A DNA stretch of 64,000 bases from Vreelandella titanicae BH1. GTDB taxonomy: Bacteria; Pseudomonadota; Gammaproteobacteria; Pseudomonadales; Halomonadaceae. Below, in pieces: positions 1-7,885 of this stretch. Position numbers and translations under genes: made by a program. The DNA is taken from the NCBI RefSeq assembly GCF_000336575.1, contig NZ_AOPO01000016.1, positions 29,674-93,673 of the forward strand, written 5' to 3'. The notes under the pieces were generated by a model. It searched no databases. It had not been told where the DNA came from and worked only from the letters and a program-made list of their open reading frames with translations. Each line of letters begins with the position of its first letter. Position 1 is the stretch's first letter.

Positions 1-50
1 AGTACTTGGTATTGCGGCAGGTGAAGGATGTTGTCGGGAAGTTCGGTCAT
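1..50 (-). CDS. 5' end of an unidentified ORF, possibly an ISL3-type transposase (partial)
   Basis: An ATG at 48-50 on the minus strand opens a frame that runs out of the window after 16 codons (reads MTELPDNILHLPQYQV). The start resembles, from memory, the N-termini of some ISL3-family transposases. Sixteen residues cannot prove this and no clear ribosome binding site precedes the ATG. If it is a transposase, it would fit the mobile character of the region. It may also be a chance frame. Confidence 0.25.
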   Translation of the reverse strand, partial: MTELPDNILHLPQYQV

Positions 51-71
51 GGTGTTGTATAGGCGTAGGTG

Positions 72-584
72 TCAGTCAGATCCATCCGGCTCGGCATTGG
101 TGTTTGCTTTTTTACCCAACAAGCTGCTGGAAACGAAAAGTAAGGCACCGAGGACAATTGCAATATCAGCCAGGTTGAAGGCCGGCCAATGCCAGTCTCG
201 CCAATAGAAATCAAAGGAATCCACAACATAGCCGCGAAAGACCCGGTCAATCAGGTTGCCCATGGCGCCACCGAGGATAAGACTGTAAGCGATGGCTTCT
301 CCTTTATGACGATTTTCAAGGATCAGCTTGATCAGAAAAATCGAGACCACTACCGCGATTCCGATAAAAAAGTAGCGCTGCCAGCCTCCACCATTCGCAA
401 AAAGACTGAATGCGGCACCGGTGTTCCATAGGTGCACCCAGTTAAAGAACGGGGTCACCGAAACATACTCGCCATAGGCCATTGATTGCTGCACCAGCCA
501 CTTTACAGCCTGATCAGACGCTGCCAGCAGGCCCGATATGGACAATAGGGCATACGGCGAGAGCTTTTTGCCAATAATGAGCAT
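72..584 (-). CDS. lspA: Signal peptidase II (island copy 1)
   Basis: LspA cleaves the signal peptide of diacylglyceryl-modified prolipoproteins in the inner membrane. The 170-residue length and four hydrophobic segments fit the family. The two aspartate motifs are visible: NLIDR in the middle and FNLADIA near the C-terminus. The signature FNWVHLWNTGAAFSLF is also present. The gene follows the HMA-CDF transporter gene by three bases, so both are probably read from the CadR-type promoter at 1518-1548. In lead-resistance operons (pbr) an LspA-like protein, PbrC, accompanies the exporter, and this copy probably plays that accessory role. A second copy lies at 14216-14719. Neither is beside ileS, the usual site of the housekeeping gene. 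Confidence 0.93.
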   Translation of the reverse strand: MLIIGKKLSPYALLSISGLLAASDQAVKWLVQQSMAYGEYVSVTPFFNWVHLWNTGAAFSLFANGGGWQRYFFIGIAVVVSIFLIKLILENRHKGEAIAYSLILGGAMGNLIDRVFRGYVVDSFDFYWRDWHWPAFNLADIAIVLGALLFVSSSLLGKKANTNAEPDGSD

Positions 585-587
585 TAT

Positions 588-1484
588 TTAACCTTTCAAC
601 GCCAAAATGCGTCTGGCACCGTTAAGTACAATGCCCCCCGCGATGGTGCCGATAATCAGATCCGGATAATTGGAACCGGTCCACGCGACCAGGGCGCCGG
701 CGGTGATGACCCCCAGGTTGATCACCACGTCGTTGGCCGAGAATATCCAGCTTGCCTTCATGTGCGCCCCGCCTTCCCGATGTTTGGATATGAGCAGCAG
801 ACAACTGGTATTGGCAATCAATGCGACGAATGCGATAGCCATCATCACCAGCGATTCAGGCTCACTACCGAATACAAAGCGTCTCACCACCTCTACGAGC
901 ACGCCCACAGCCAAGATCAGTTGCAGTACACCAGCAAGATGCGCGGCACGTACCTGCATTTTCACGCTATGTCCAACCGCATAAAGGGCAAGCCCGTACA
1001 CCGCCGCATCGGCAAAATTGTCCAGGGATTCTCCAATCAGGCCGGTGGACTGGGCGATCAGACCGGCAGTCATTTCCACCACGAACAGAAGTGCATTGAT
1101 GCCGAGCAACCAGCGCAGGGTCCCGGATTCTTGCTTAGCAGAAGCTGCCGAAAACTCGGCGGCCTTGATGGTCTCCGGATTTGCAGCGACGGTTTCCTGA
1201 AGCGAGGCGCCTAGCCCCAAGGTCTTCAGTTTCGAGGTGACGGGCTCGACCTCGCCGTCATGCACGACCTTCAGCCGGCGGTTCGACAAGTCGAAGGACA
1301 GCGCCCGAATCTCCTCAAAGCCGTTCAGGGCTAGGCGAATCATTCGTTCTTCTGATGGACAGTCCATCTTCGGCACGGCATAAACACTGACCCATCTCCC
1401 TGGCGCCTCGGAGGAGGCCTGTATATCGGTATCCGCTGCGGACGTTGCATCACCGCCACAGGCGCCACCACAGGATTTGCTCAT
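588..1484 (-). CDS. Heavy-metal cation transporter, HMA-like domain fused to CDF
   Basis: A 298-residue protein. The N-terminus is Cys/Gly-rich (MSKSCGGACGG), followed by a ferredoxin-like heavy-metal domain at about residues 32-95 with the motif KMDCPSEE. This keeps only one of the two cysteines normally seen in MDCxxC. About six membrane segments from residue 128 on resemble cation diffusion facilitators, with acidic sites in ESLDNFADA and FSANDVVIN. It probably exports divalent metal (Zn/Cd/Pb) from the cytoplasm. I chose the ATG at 1484 because a GGAG lies 7 bases upstream; an in-frame ATG at 1505 is possible. It is divergent from the CadR-type regulator and followed by lspA. Substrate is inferred from context. 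Confidence 0.82.
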   Translation of the reverse strand: MSKSCGGACGGDATSAADTDIQASSEAPGRWVSVYAVPKMDCPSEERMIRLALNGFEEIRALSFDLSNRRLKVVHDGEVEPVTSKLKTLGLGASLQETVAANPETIKAAEFSAASAKQESGTLRWLLGINALLFVVEMTAGLIAQSTGLIGESLDNFADAAVYGLALYAVGHSVKMQVRAAHLAGVLQLILAVGVLVEVVRRFVFGSEPESLVMMAIAFVALIANTSCLLLISKHREGGAHMKASWIFSANDVVINLGVITAGALVAWTGSNYPDLIIGTIAGGIVLNGARRILALKG

Positions 1485-1517
1485 GATACGACTCCACTTG
1501 AACAATGTTGTGGTACC

Positions 1518-1548
1518 ATTTAAAACTATAAAGCTACTATAAGGTCAA
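1518..1548 (-). promoter_or_regulatory. MerR-type promoter/operator for the HMA-CDF transporter and lspA
   Basis: On the minus strand a -35 box TTGACC (1543-1548) and a -10 box TTAAAT (1518-1523) are separated by exactly 19 bases. That over-long spacing is the hallmark of promoters activated by MerR-family metal regulators. The spacer TTATAGTAGCTTTATAGTT contains an imperfect dyad and resembles the pbrA promoter. The divergent CadR-type regulator at 1580 is the obvious activator. Confidence 0.75.
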
Positions 1549-1579
1549 TAGAGTAAAGAATCCGTTGGGGAGGAGGCTG

Positions 1580-1987
1580 ATGCGCATTGGTCAGTTGGCG
1601 CAGTTGGTAGGGGTCGAAACACAGACGATCCGCTTCTATGAACAGCAGGGCTTGTTGCCGCCGCCTGATCGGCAGGACAACGGTTACCGTGTCTATACCG
1701 AGAAGCATGGTGAGGGGCTGGCCTTCATCCGTCGCTGCAGAATCCTGGGCCTGTCACTGGCTGAGATTCACGAACTACAGAGCTATCAGGACGACCCTCA
1801 TCAGCCTTGTACCGCCGTCAACGCCTTGCTCGATGATCACATCTCTCATGTGCGGTCGCAGATAACCGCTCTGCAAGCGCTTGAGAAACAACTCGTTTCA
1901 CTGAGAGCGAGTTGCAACGATGACCGGGAAGTTGAGGCGTGTGGGGTTCTTGCTGGAATTAGCGAAGGAAACATGCACCAGCAGTAG
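1580..1987 (+). CDS. cadR: Cd(II)/Pb(II)-responsive MerR-family regulator
   Basis: A 135-residue MerR-family activator. The N-terminal winged helix begins MRIGQLAQLVGVETQTIRFYE; a long dimerisation helix follows and ends in a metal-binding loop. Cysteines are at positions 77 (HQPC), 112 (RASC) and 121 (EAC), close to the three-cysteine site known for CadR/PbrR. This supports a divalent, soft-metal sensor. The ATG at 1580 is preceded by GGGGAGGAGG. The gene is divergent from the transporter/lspA pair and their promoter lies between the start codons. cadR or pbrR are equally defensible names; the exact metal cannot be decided from sequence. Confidence 0.88.
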   Translation: MRIGQLAQLVGVETQTIRFYEQQGLLPPPDRQDNGYRVYTEKHGEGLAFIRRCRILGLSLAEIHELQSYQDDPHQPCTAVNALLDDHISHVRSQITALQALEKQLVSLRASCNDDREVEACGVLAGISEGNMHQQ

Positions 1988-2121
1988 GTGAAGCATCAAC
2001 CAGATAATCCGATGAGATGCCGGTCTGTCTCACTCTCATGCAAAGGTAAGATCAACCATTTAATCCGCTTACCCTATATTTTTTTGGGTTGAATGGATGT
2101 TGTTACTTCATCGCGGAGGCG

Positions 2122-2301
2122 TTAATAATAATTCGGTTGAGCCTTCAGGAATTCTTTGGCTTCAGGGGTTTTCGCTTTTTGGGCGGCGAGGTATTTGAGC
2201 AGCATTTGGACGCGCTTTTCGTCATGGAAGTGGGTAGCTGTTATAGCGTGCCAACCTGAAACAGAGCTGAAAATGGCGGAAAAAATGACCTGTGACAACA
2301 T
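2122..2301 (-). CDS. Small hypothetical protein, 59 residues
   Basis: A 59-codon frame whose ATG directly follows the stop codon of the upstream 68-residue frame (TAAATG at 2299-2304), an arrangement typical of translational coupling. The N-terminus (MLSQVIFSAIFSSVSGWHA) is hydrophobic and could be a membrane anchor or signal sequence. The rest is polar and helical (DEKRVQMLLKYLAAQKAK). I recognise no family. The tight coupling and helix-like composition argue that it is real. Confidence 0.45.
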   Translation of the reverse strand: MLSQVIFSAIFSSVSGWHAITATHFHDEKRVQMLLKYLAAQKAKTPEAKEFLKAQPNYY

Positions 2302-2508
2302 TTAGTTATTGAGGTCAGTTTCTTCTTTACCTTTGGGCCACCTATAGGTTGTAGGCTTATAACAAAAGCTAACTCTGCCTTCTTCCATTTTTATCGGATA
2401 AGGCAATATCTCGATCAGAAGCATGTTGAGAGGAAATATCATGGTTAAGCACAAGATGATCTTTGCCATTGGTTGGGCTGAAAGCCACAGTGTCTTAAAC
2501 AGCGCCAT
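2302..2508 (-). CDS. Small hypothetical membrane protein, 68 residues
   Basis: Residues 14-36 are strongly hydrophobic and would form one membrane helix. The tail is hydrophilic (YRWPKGKEETDLNN). Its stop codon directly abuts the ATG of the 59-residue frame. It is divergent from the small-ORF/DUF411 operon, and only 32 bases separate the two start codons. No strong ribosome binding site is seen, so an internal start at 2469 is possible. No function can be assigned. The surrounding genes suggest a metal-related role, but this is inference only. Confidence 0.38.
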   Translation of the reverse strand: MALFKTLWLSAQPMAKIILCLTMIFPLNMLLIEILPYPIKMEEGRVSFCYKPTTYRWPKGKEETDLNN

Positions 2509-2540
2509 CTTAACTCAAGCCATAAACCAGGAGTGATGCC

Positions 2541-2690
2541 ATGATGAACGCAGATTGTTTTGCTTTCATGAGCTCGATGGGTTGGATTGCTTGGTTAATG
2601 CCGCTAACTTTTTTACTGTTGGTGGGGCTGGGGTTCGCCTCGCTGGCCAAATATTTGTTTAGTCACACACCTCAGGGAGACCGCTCATGA
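2541..2690 (+). CDS. Small membrane protein coupled to the DUF411 gene
   Basis: A 49-codon frame starting with ATG after a good ribosome binding site (CAGGAG, 7 bases upstream). It overlaps the next gene by ATGA at 2687-2690. The protein has one or two hydrophobic stretches (GWIAWLMPLTFLLLVGLGF) and a short polar C-terminus. The overlap and ribosome site strongly support expression together with the DUF411 protein. I do not recognise the family. A role as a membrane partner of the periplasmic metal protein is inference. Confidence 0.65.
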   Translation: MMNADCFAFMSSMGWIAWLMPLTFLLLVGLGFASLAKYLFSHTPQGDRS

Positions 2691-3124
2691 AACGTTTTAC
2701 CACTACGGTATTATCTAGCGTTTTGCTGTTAGGAGCCGCCTCGGCTCAGGCCGCGCTGCCTGACGAAGCCACGCTCTACAAAAATCCTCAGTGTGGCTGC
2801 TGTGACGAATATGCGCGTCACCTTGAAGAACTGGGCGTAGACGTCACCATTATTGATGACGTCGAGCTGGGTGATATCAAGCAGCAGGCAGGCGTGCCCT
2901 ATGGTCTGGGATCGTGCCATACCATCGAAATCGGCGAGTATTGGATCGAGGGCCACGTTCCGATGGAAGCCGTACAGGCGCTGTTTGAGCAACAGCCTGA
3001 TGTAGACGGCATTGGCCTAGCAGGTATGCCCATCGGTACACCGGGTATGCCAGGGCCTCAGGAAGTGCCCTATGACGTGTATTCCTTTACTGATCAGGAA
3101 GACAAGGCGTTTATGACGCTATGA
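2687..3124 (+). CDS. DUF411 periplasmic metal-binding protein
   Basis: A 145-residue exported protein. A signal peptide ends near AQA at residue 22. The DUF411 core follows, with YKNPQCGCCDEYARHL holding C36, C38 and C39, and later GLGSCHT, EGHVP and GMPIGTPGMPGP. DUF411 proteins are usually found with copper or other metal resistance genes and are thought to bind metal through the CxCC cysteines. The gene overlaps the 49-codon membrane protein and is followed after 19 bases by a methyltransferase gene. The nearby sensor kinase gene is broken (3977-5049), so any two-component control by that kinase has been lost. Confidence 0.85.
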   Translation: MKRFTTTVLSSVLLLGAASAQAALPDEATLYKNPQCGCCDEYARHLEELGVDVTIIDDVELGDIKQQAGVPYGLGSCHTIEIGEYWIEGHVPMEAVQALFEQQPDVDGIGLAGMPIGTPGMPGPQEVPYDVYSFTDQEDKAFMTL

Positions 3125-3143
3125 AATAAGCCGGGTCGATACA

Positions 3144-3809
3144 ATGAATTCAAAGCACCACTGGGAGTCGGTATATCAACGCAATACTACTGACCAAGTG
3201 AGCTGGTTTCGGTCTCATTTAGAGGCCTCCCTTGATTATATCCAGGCAGCGACTCCAGACCCACATGCGGGGATTATTGATGTGGGTTGCGGTGAAGCAA
3301 CGCTAGTAGATGATTTGCTGGCGCTTGGGTACGACGATATTACCGTTTTGGATATTTCGGAAAGCGCCATTGAAGCCGCAAAGCGCCGTTTAGGCAAAGC
3401 TTCCAGCCGCGTAACGTGGTGTGTTGGCGATATTACGCAAGTGATACTGAAGGCCCGTCGTTATGATCTTTGGCATGATCGCGCGGTTTTTCACTTTTTG
3501 CTGGACTCAAACCAGCGCGCAGCGTACGTACGGCAGCTGTGCTATAGCCTTGTACCCGGTGGGCATGTGGTGATGGCAACCTTCGGGCCAGAGGGGCCGA
3601 CACGATGCAGCGGTTTGGACGTGGTGCGCTACTCGGCTACGCAGCTTAGCGAGCAACTTGGCCCTTCGTTTGAATTATTGAGTGATCATCTTGAGGTACA
3701 CGAGACGCCAACAGGCCATTCTCAGCAGTTTCTGTACACCCATTTTCGGCATAAAGATGGCATAGGGCGTTCACTGAGCGTTCATCGTCATGGCGATGAT
3801 ATATTTTAA
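3144..3809 (+). CDS. Class I SAM-dependent methyltransferase
   Basis: A 221-residue soluble protein with a Rossmann-type methyltransferase fold. Motif I is IIDVGCGEATLVDDLL at about residues 44-59, the acidic loop of motif II is VLDISESAIEAA, and GGHVVMATFGPEGPTRCSGL lies in the second half. Members with this layout methylate small molecules; in metal islands some act on metals, metalloids or thiols. The substrate cannot be deduced. It lies 19 bases after the DUF411 gene and is probably co-transcribed with it. No strong ribosome binding site is visible. Confidence 0.82.
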   Translation: MNSKHHWESVYQRNTTDQVSWFRSHLEASLDYIQAATPDPHAGIIDVGCGEATLVDDLLALGYDDITVLDISESAIEAAKRRLGKASSRVTWCVGDITQVILKARRYDLWHDRAVFHFLLDSNQRAAYVRQLCYSLVPGGHVVMATFGPEGPTRCSGLDVVRYSATQLSEQLGPSFELLSDHLEVHETPTGHSQQFLYTHFRHKDGIGRSLSVHRHGDDIF

Positions 3810-3976
3810 ATGTAATGCGGTAACGAGTGGCACCATCAATAGCGACGGGACGTAAGGGCGGTAATCGTGCTTCTTTGCTTTTAATGTGTTGCATTTGTTT
3901 TGTTGTAAACGCTAAGCCCGAGACATTTAACCATTGCCAGCATTGGAGCGTTTGCTCGCGTTTTAGTGGTAATGAG

Positions 3977-5049
3977 ATGCCGGAAATGATTAGGCTGTCG
4001 TTAAGAGGACGGATGGCCCTTCTCTTTGTAATAGTCGTGACCGCTGTCCTCACGCTCGCGGCTGTCAGCTTCGACTACTTTTCTTGACTTCGTTTCGAAA
4101 GAAAGGACGCTCGAATGATTGAAGCCAGAGTCTCTGCCTTGAGAGCGATCATCACGAAGGGGGATGATTTCGACCTGAGGATGGCCTCGGATATCAAACG
4201 GTTGGTCGACAACTCGTTTGGCTTTACGGACGCTATTATGGCAGGCGATCGGATTATGTACTCACGCTACAACCTGTCCGAGGATGTGGCCAGCTTGCTA
4301 AGCTCGAAGGGTGGGCGGGTAGAGAGAGAGGAACGATCCAACCGGCCATGATCACTGCACATTGTCTGGATACGCGTATCTCAGCTGCATCTGTGCCAGC
4401 CTTGTAGCACAAGCTCGTTGATAACTTCAATGCCATGCTCGTGCGACTGGATCAGTCCTTTTAAGGCTATCGAATTTTTCCGCTGATATCGCACACGAGC
4501 TGCGGAATCCTCGTAGAAGTGGCGTTATTCTACCCTTGAAGAGCTACGCCGGATGTCAGACATGGTTGACGATATGCTTTTCCTGGCTAAAGCTGACAAT
4601 GGCATGATTACTCCAGACTTCGACGTTCAAGATCTGGCCGAGATAGCTTCGAGCGTGCTGGAGTATTACGAATATGCCGCTGACGAGAAAGGCATCAGGC
4701 TTATCATGCGTCGCCACGGTGCAACACGGGTGCGAGGCGACAATCTTATGCTGCACAGGGCGATTTCGAACATCATGTCCAACGCGGTTCGCTATGGCGA
4801 CGCAGACACCACGATCGATGTTGAGCTATCTCAGGTTGGCCAGTGGGTGCGTTTGAAGATAAGCAATCGTGGGCCCACGATCCCGCCCAAGCACATCGAC
4901 AAATTGTTCGACCGTTTTTACCGTATTGATACGGCCAGACGAGAGGGCAACACATTAAATGTCGGCTTGGGGATGGCTATCACTCGCTCCATTGTCAATC
5001 TGCTGACGGTGTCACTACTTTCGGGATGAAGTTACCCGTAGCGACCTGA
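3977..5049 (+). pseudogene. Heavy-metal sensor histidine kinase, broken
   Basis: Remnant of a CusS/CopS-type sensor kinase. The N-terminal anchor (MIRLSLRGRMALLFVIVVTA, starting at 3986 within a frame open from 3977) is followed by a TGA stop at 4085-4087. The same frame then continues as periplasmic sensor sequence to 4351. Between 4351 and 4553 the frame is lost, but the H-box can be read as FSADIAHELRNP near 4470-4510. A third segment (4553-5029) carries the N-box (MLHRAISNIMSNAVRYGD) and ATP-binding region. The natural C-terminus GVTTFGMKLPVAT is reached only after a further shift, ending at 5049. With at least three lesions it cannot make a working kinase. No partner response regulator is left. 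Confidence 0.85.
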
Positions 5050-5111
5050 GCTAGGTGCACTTCACCCTTCGTCTGCTTGAGTTCGGCACGACAGTCACAC
5101 AGGACATCAAT

Positions 5112-6379
5112 ATGCTCTCAGAAGAATCCTCGACCCAAACGGAGACGAGACAGCGGAACCAGCATTGTGTCTGTACTACGCTTGATCGGTCAGCGCTGAT
5201 GAAAAATCTCTCCAGTCAGTTGGGGGAGAGCGCGGAAGAAGTGCTGTCCAGCACAGCCTAGCACCAGATTTATTCGGATGCGGCTGTTTTCGTCCCTAGC
5301 GAAGCTTTGAATCAAATGTTGGGCATCGTCCGTACGCTTGAGACAACCATCGCTTTGCCGGGCTACCGTAGCAGGGTTCTTTCCCAAGCAATGCGGAGTG
5401 CCCAGATCAATCCGGGGCCTGTGGGTGCTTTTATGGGCTATGATTTTCACCTGGGCGAGGAGGGGCCGCGCCTGATCGAAGTCAATACCAACGCTGGTGG
5501 CGCGTTTCTGAACGCCGTGCTGGTTCGTGCTCAGCAGCGCTGTTGCAGCGGCACCCAGCGAGTACCCGGAGCATCGGACTTCGATGCGGCGGTGATCGCC
5601 CAGTTCAAGAGCGAATGGCGCTCCCAGCGTGACAGTGGCCGTCCACGAAGCATTGCGATCGTCGACGACCAGCCTGCCGGACAGTACCTGTATCCCGAGT
5701 TCAGGCTGGCCCAGCAGCTGTTTCAAAAAAATGGTATCGAAGCACTGATCGTCTCGCCTGCGGATCTCAGGTATGAGACAGGGGCGTTGTATGCCGAAGA
5801 TAAACAAGTCGACATGGTATACAACCGCCTGGTGGATTTCGCGCTAGAGGCCCCGAGCACGCAGCCTTGCGTTCGGCCTGGCTGGATGGAGGCGCCGTTA
5901 TAACTCCCAATCCCCTTGCCCACGCCCTCTACGCGGACAAGCGCAATTTGGCGGAATGGTCGGATGTTTCGAGGCTGGTATCATGGGGCTTGAGTGAGGA
6001 AAACGCCGCACTGCTGGAGACAGGTGTACCACGAACCCTGCAGGTAACAGCGAACAATGCTGATGAACTGTGGCAAGAACGCCGACAGTGGTTTTTCAAA
6101 CCGGTGGCCGGTTATGGCAGCAAGGGTGCTTACCGAGGCAGTAAACTCACTAAAGGCACCTTTGCCCAGATTCTGGAAAGCGACTATATCGCTCAGGCTT
6201 ACGTGCCTCCATCCGAACGTCTGGTCTTGGTCGACGGTGAGCGGCGTAAGCTGAAAGTCGATGCGCGCCTCTATACCTATCGCGGTGATTTGCTGTTGGC
6301 CGCGGCAAGGTTATATCAGGGACAGACCACGAATTTCCGTACACCCGGCGGTGGTTTTGCACCCATACTTGTTGATTAG
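5112..6379 (+). pseudogene. ATP-grasp ligase-like gene, broken
   Basis: Two frames together give one ATP-grasp-type protein (glutathione synthase/RimK-like). Visible pieces are RLIEVNTNAGGAFLNA, WFFKPVAGYGSKGAYRGSK and a C-terminal KVDARLYTYRGDLLLAAARL. The first lesion is an amber TAG at 5259-5261, probably from a glutamine CAG. The second is a one-base shift at the CCCC run 5851-5854: adding one C restores EAPEHAALRSAWLDGG. Because the rest is well kept, the lesions look recent, or the frameshift could be a sequence error. The intact substrate is unknown. The start codon is uncertain; ATG at 5112 and 5199 are both in frame. Confidence 0.75.
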
Positions 6380-6696
6380 AATCGAACATATTCCAAACAA
6401 GTCTCATAGATTGAACCCTGTCAGCCGGATAACCCGGCTGGCAGGGATAAATAAACCGCCTGCTGGTCAGGTACAACCGCTGAGACACGTAATTGACTGC
6501 GCTGAGCGGTACAGGAGCTCAGCACCGAATTGAGCAGCGATTCCCTAAGTCAGAAAATATAAAATTACTAATGTTCCAATCCCTTCGGCTCCCGCTGCTT
6601 CTGTCAACTCACTTCCCGTATATACATGTGCGATGCCTGAATAATAACGTCTAATTATTTGGGTTATACCGCTCACCGCTACGCTACAAACCGATA
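6380..6696. other. Non-coding stretch in the decay zone
   Basis: About 317 bases between two pseudogenes. I see no convincing frame, RNA gene or terminator here. It is probably decayed intergenic sequence. Confidence 0.5.
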
Positions 6697-7618
6697 TTAC
6701 CAATATTTAGGATTTCTTCCCCGCGCGAGCATTTTCGCTGCAATAGGTGAAGTGATCATCTGGATTACAGTGAAAAAGGCAGCTGGGATAGCAATTTCTG
6801 ATGGCAGGCCCGAGGCAGCTACAAACGCAGCGGCAATACTAAATTCCTTTTTGCTGACGGTGAAAAGATAGGTAATTATCTCTTTTCGGTCATCCGTTAA
6901 TAAGCGTGAGCTCATGCCCACCAGGTAACCTATCAAATTAAGACTCAAACAAACGCGTACCAACCATAGCCAAGAATGGTTTCTGCGTTAGGGCCTACAA
7001 CAGCCAGCAGTATTAAGAGATAAAGGATCGACCCCAGTCCTGCATAAGCTGAATCATGACGCGCAAATAATGCCGTAAAGCCTGTACGTAGACTTACCCC
7101 TAAGACAGTGGGTACAAACACAATCAAAACGAGCTCAAGAATGATTGCGCAGAGCGGAACGTCTAACTGAATACCTGTTAACCACAAAAACAGGAAGGGA
7201 ACAATAAAAGGACATAACGCCGTATTGACCGCGTTGAAGACGGCAGCTAACGCCACGTTACCACGGGCCATTAATACAAGAAGGGGTGAAGATACATCCG
7301 TGGGCAATGTGCCAAGTAAGTCTGGCCCGCGGCTAGCGGTCCACTCCCAAAAAACAGACGGCCAGTCAAAAAACCCGCAATCGACATCGGATCATAGACT
7401 AAGCCTAGAGCTAATAATTGACGGGACGGCTTACGAAAAACGATGCGTACCGCATGCGCGTCAAACGTCAAGCTGATGATAAACATCAACAGCGCCAGTA
7501 GTGGGCCAATGGAGGATTCAAGAAACATTTCGGATGACGGAAATAATAAGCCTAACCCTGCAACAAAGATGACAAACCAGACAAGATGTGCCTCGACAAA
7601 ATAAAGAAATCTACTCAT
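6697..7618 (-). pseudogene. Bile acid:sodium symporter (BASS) family transporter, broken
   Basis: Three overlapping minus-strand frames join into one protein of about 300 residues rich in membrane helices. The N-terminal part (from 7618) begins MSRFLYFVEAHLVWFVIFV. A one-base shift near 7325 moves the frame to LPTDVSSPLLVLMARGNVA. A second shift near 6950 leads into the C-terminal part (KEFSIAAAFVAASGLPSE) ending at 6697. These motifs are typical of BASS transporters of organic anions; related ACR3 proteins export arsenite. The substrate of the ancestor is not known. It lies with two other broken genes. Confidence 0.78.
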
Positions 7619-7820
7619 GTTGGGTTTCGAATTACCGGTTGAAGTGGGCCGAATACCGCACTAAAAAACGCCCTCACCTTGCTCCCAATAAGCACGATGC
7701 CCTTTCGTGGTCGTCGCTCATTTGAATGTCATGCGGATAAGCCACGTCTCGCGGCACAATACATCATGAGCTATTCGCCTCATACCACCTTGTCGGGCAT
7801 AAATTGACGACATTCAGGGG

Positions 7821-7851
7821 TTGAAGCTTTAGTAGCTAGAGGTTTTATAGT
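7821..7851 (+). promoter_or_regulatory. MerR-type promoter/operator for the CDF exporter gene
   Basis: TTGAAG (7821-7826) and TATAGT (7846-7851) are 19 bases apart, the over-long spacing of MerR-controlled promoters. The spacer contains a dyad with arms CTTTAG and CTAGAG around a 3-base centre (7827-7841). No MerR gene lies next to it, so one of the regulators at 1580 or 11946 probably acts in trans. Confidence 0.7.
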
Positions 7852-7885
7852 GGCTGAAATGAAAAAGTTCTAGCGAGGTTAACAT

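Noticed and set aside
3646..4053. 135-residue minus-strand frame between the methyltransferase and kinase remnant
   Set aside because: Overlaps the real methyltransferase end and the kinase start; no signal or motif. A remnant of another gene near 3810-3975 cannot be excluded.
5190..5807. 205-residue minus-strand open frame
   Set aside because: It is the opposite strand of the ATP-grasp remnant and shows no family features of its own.
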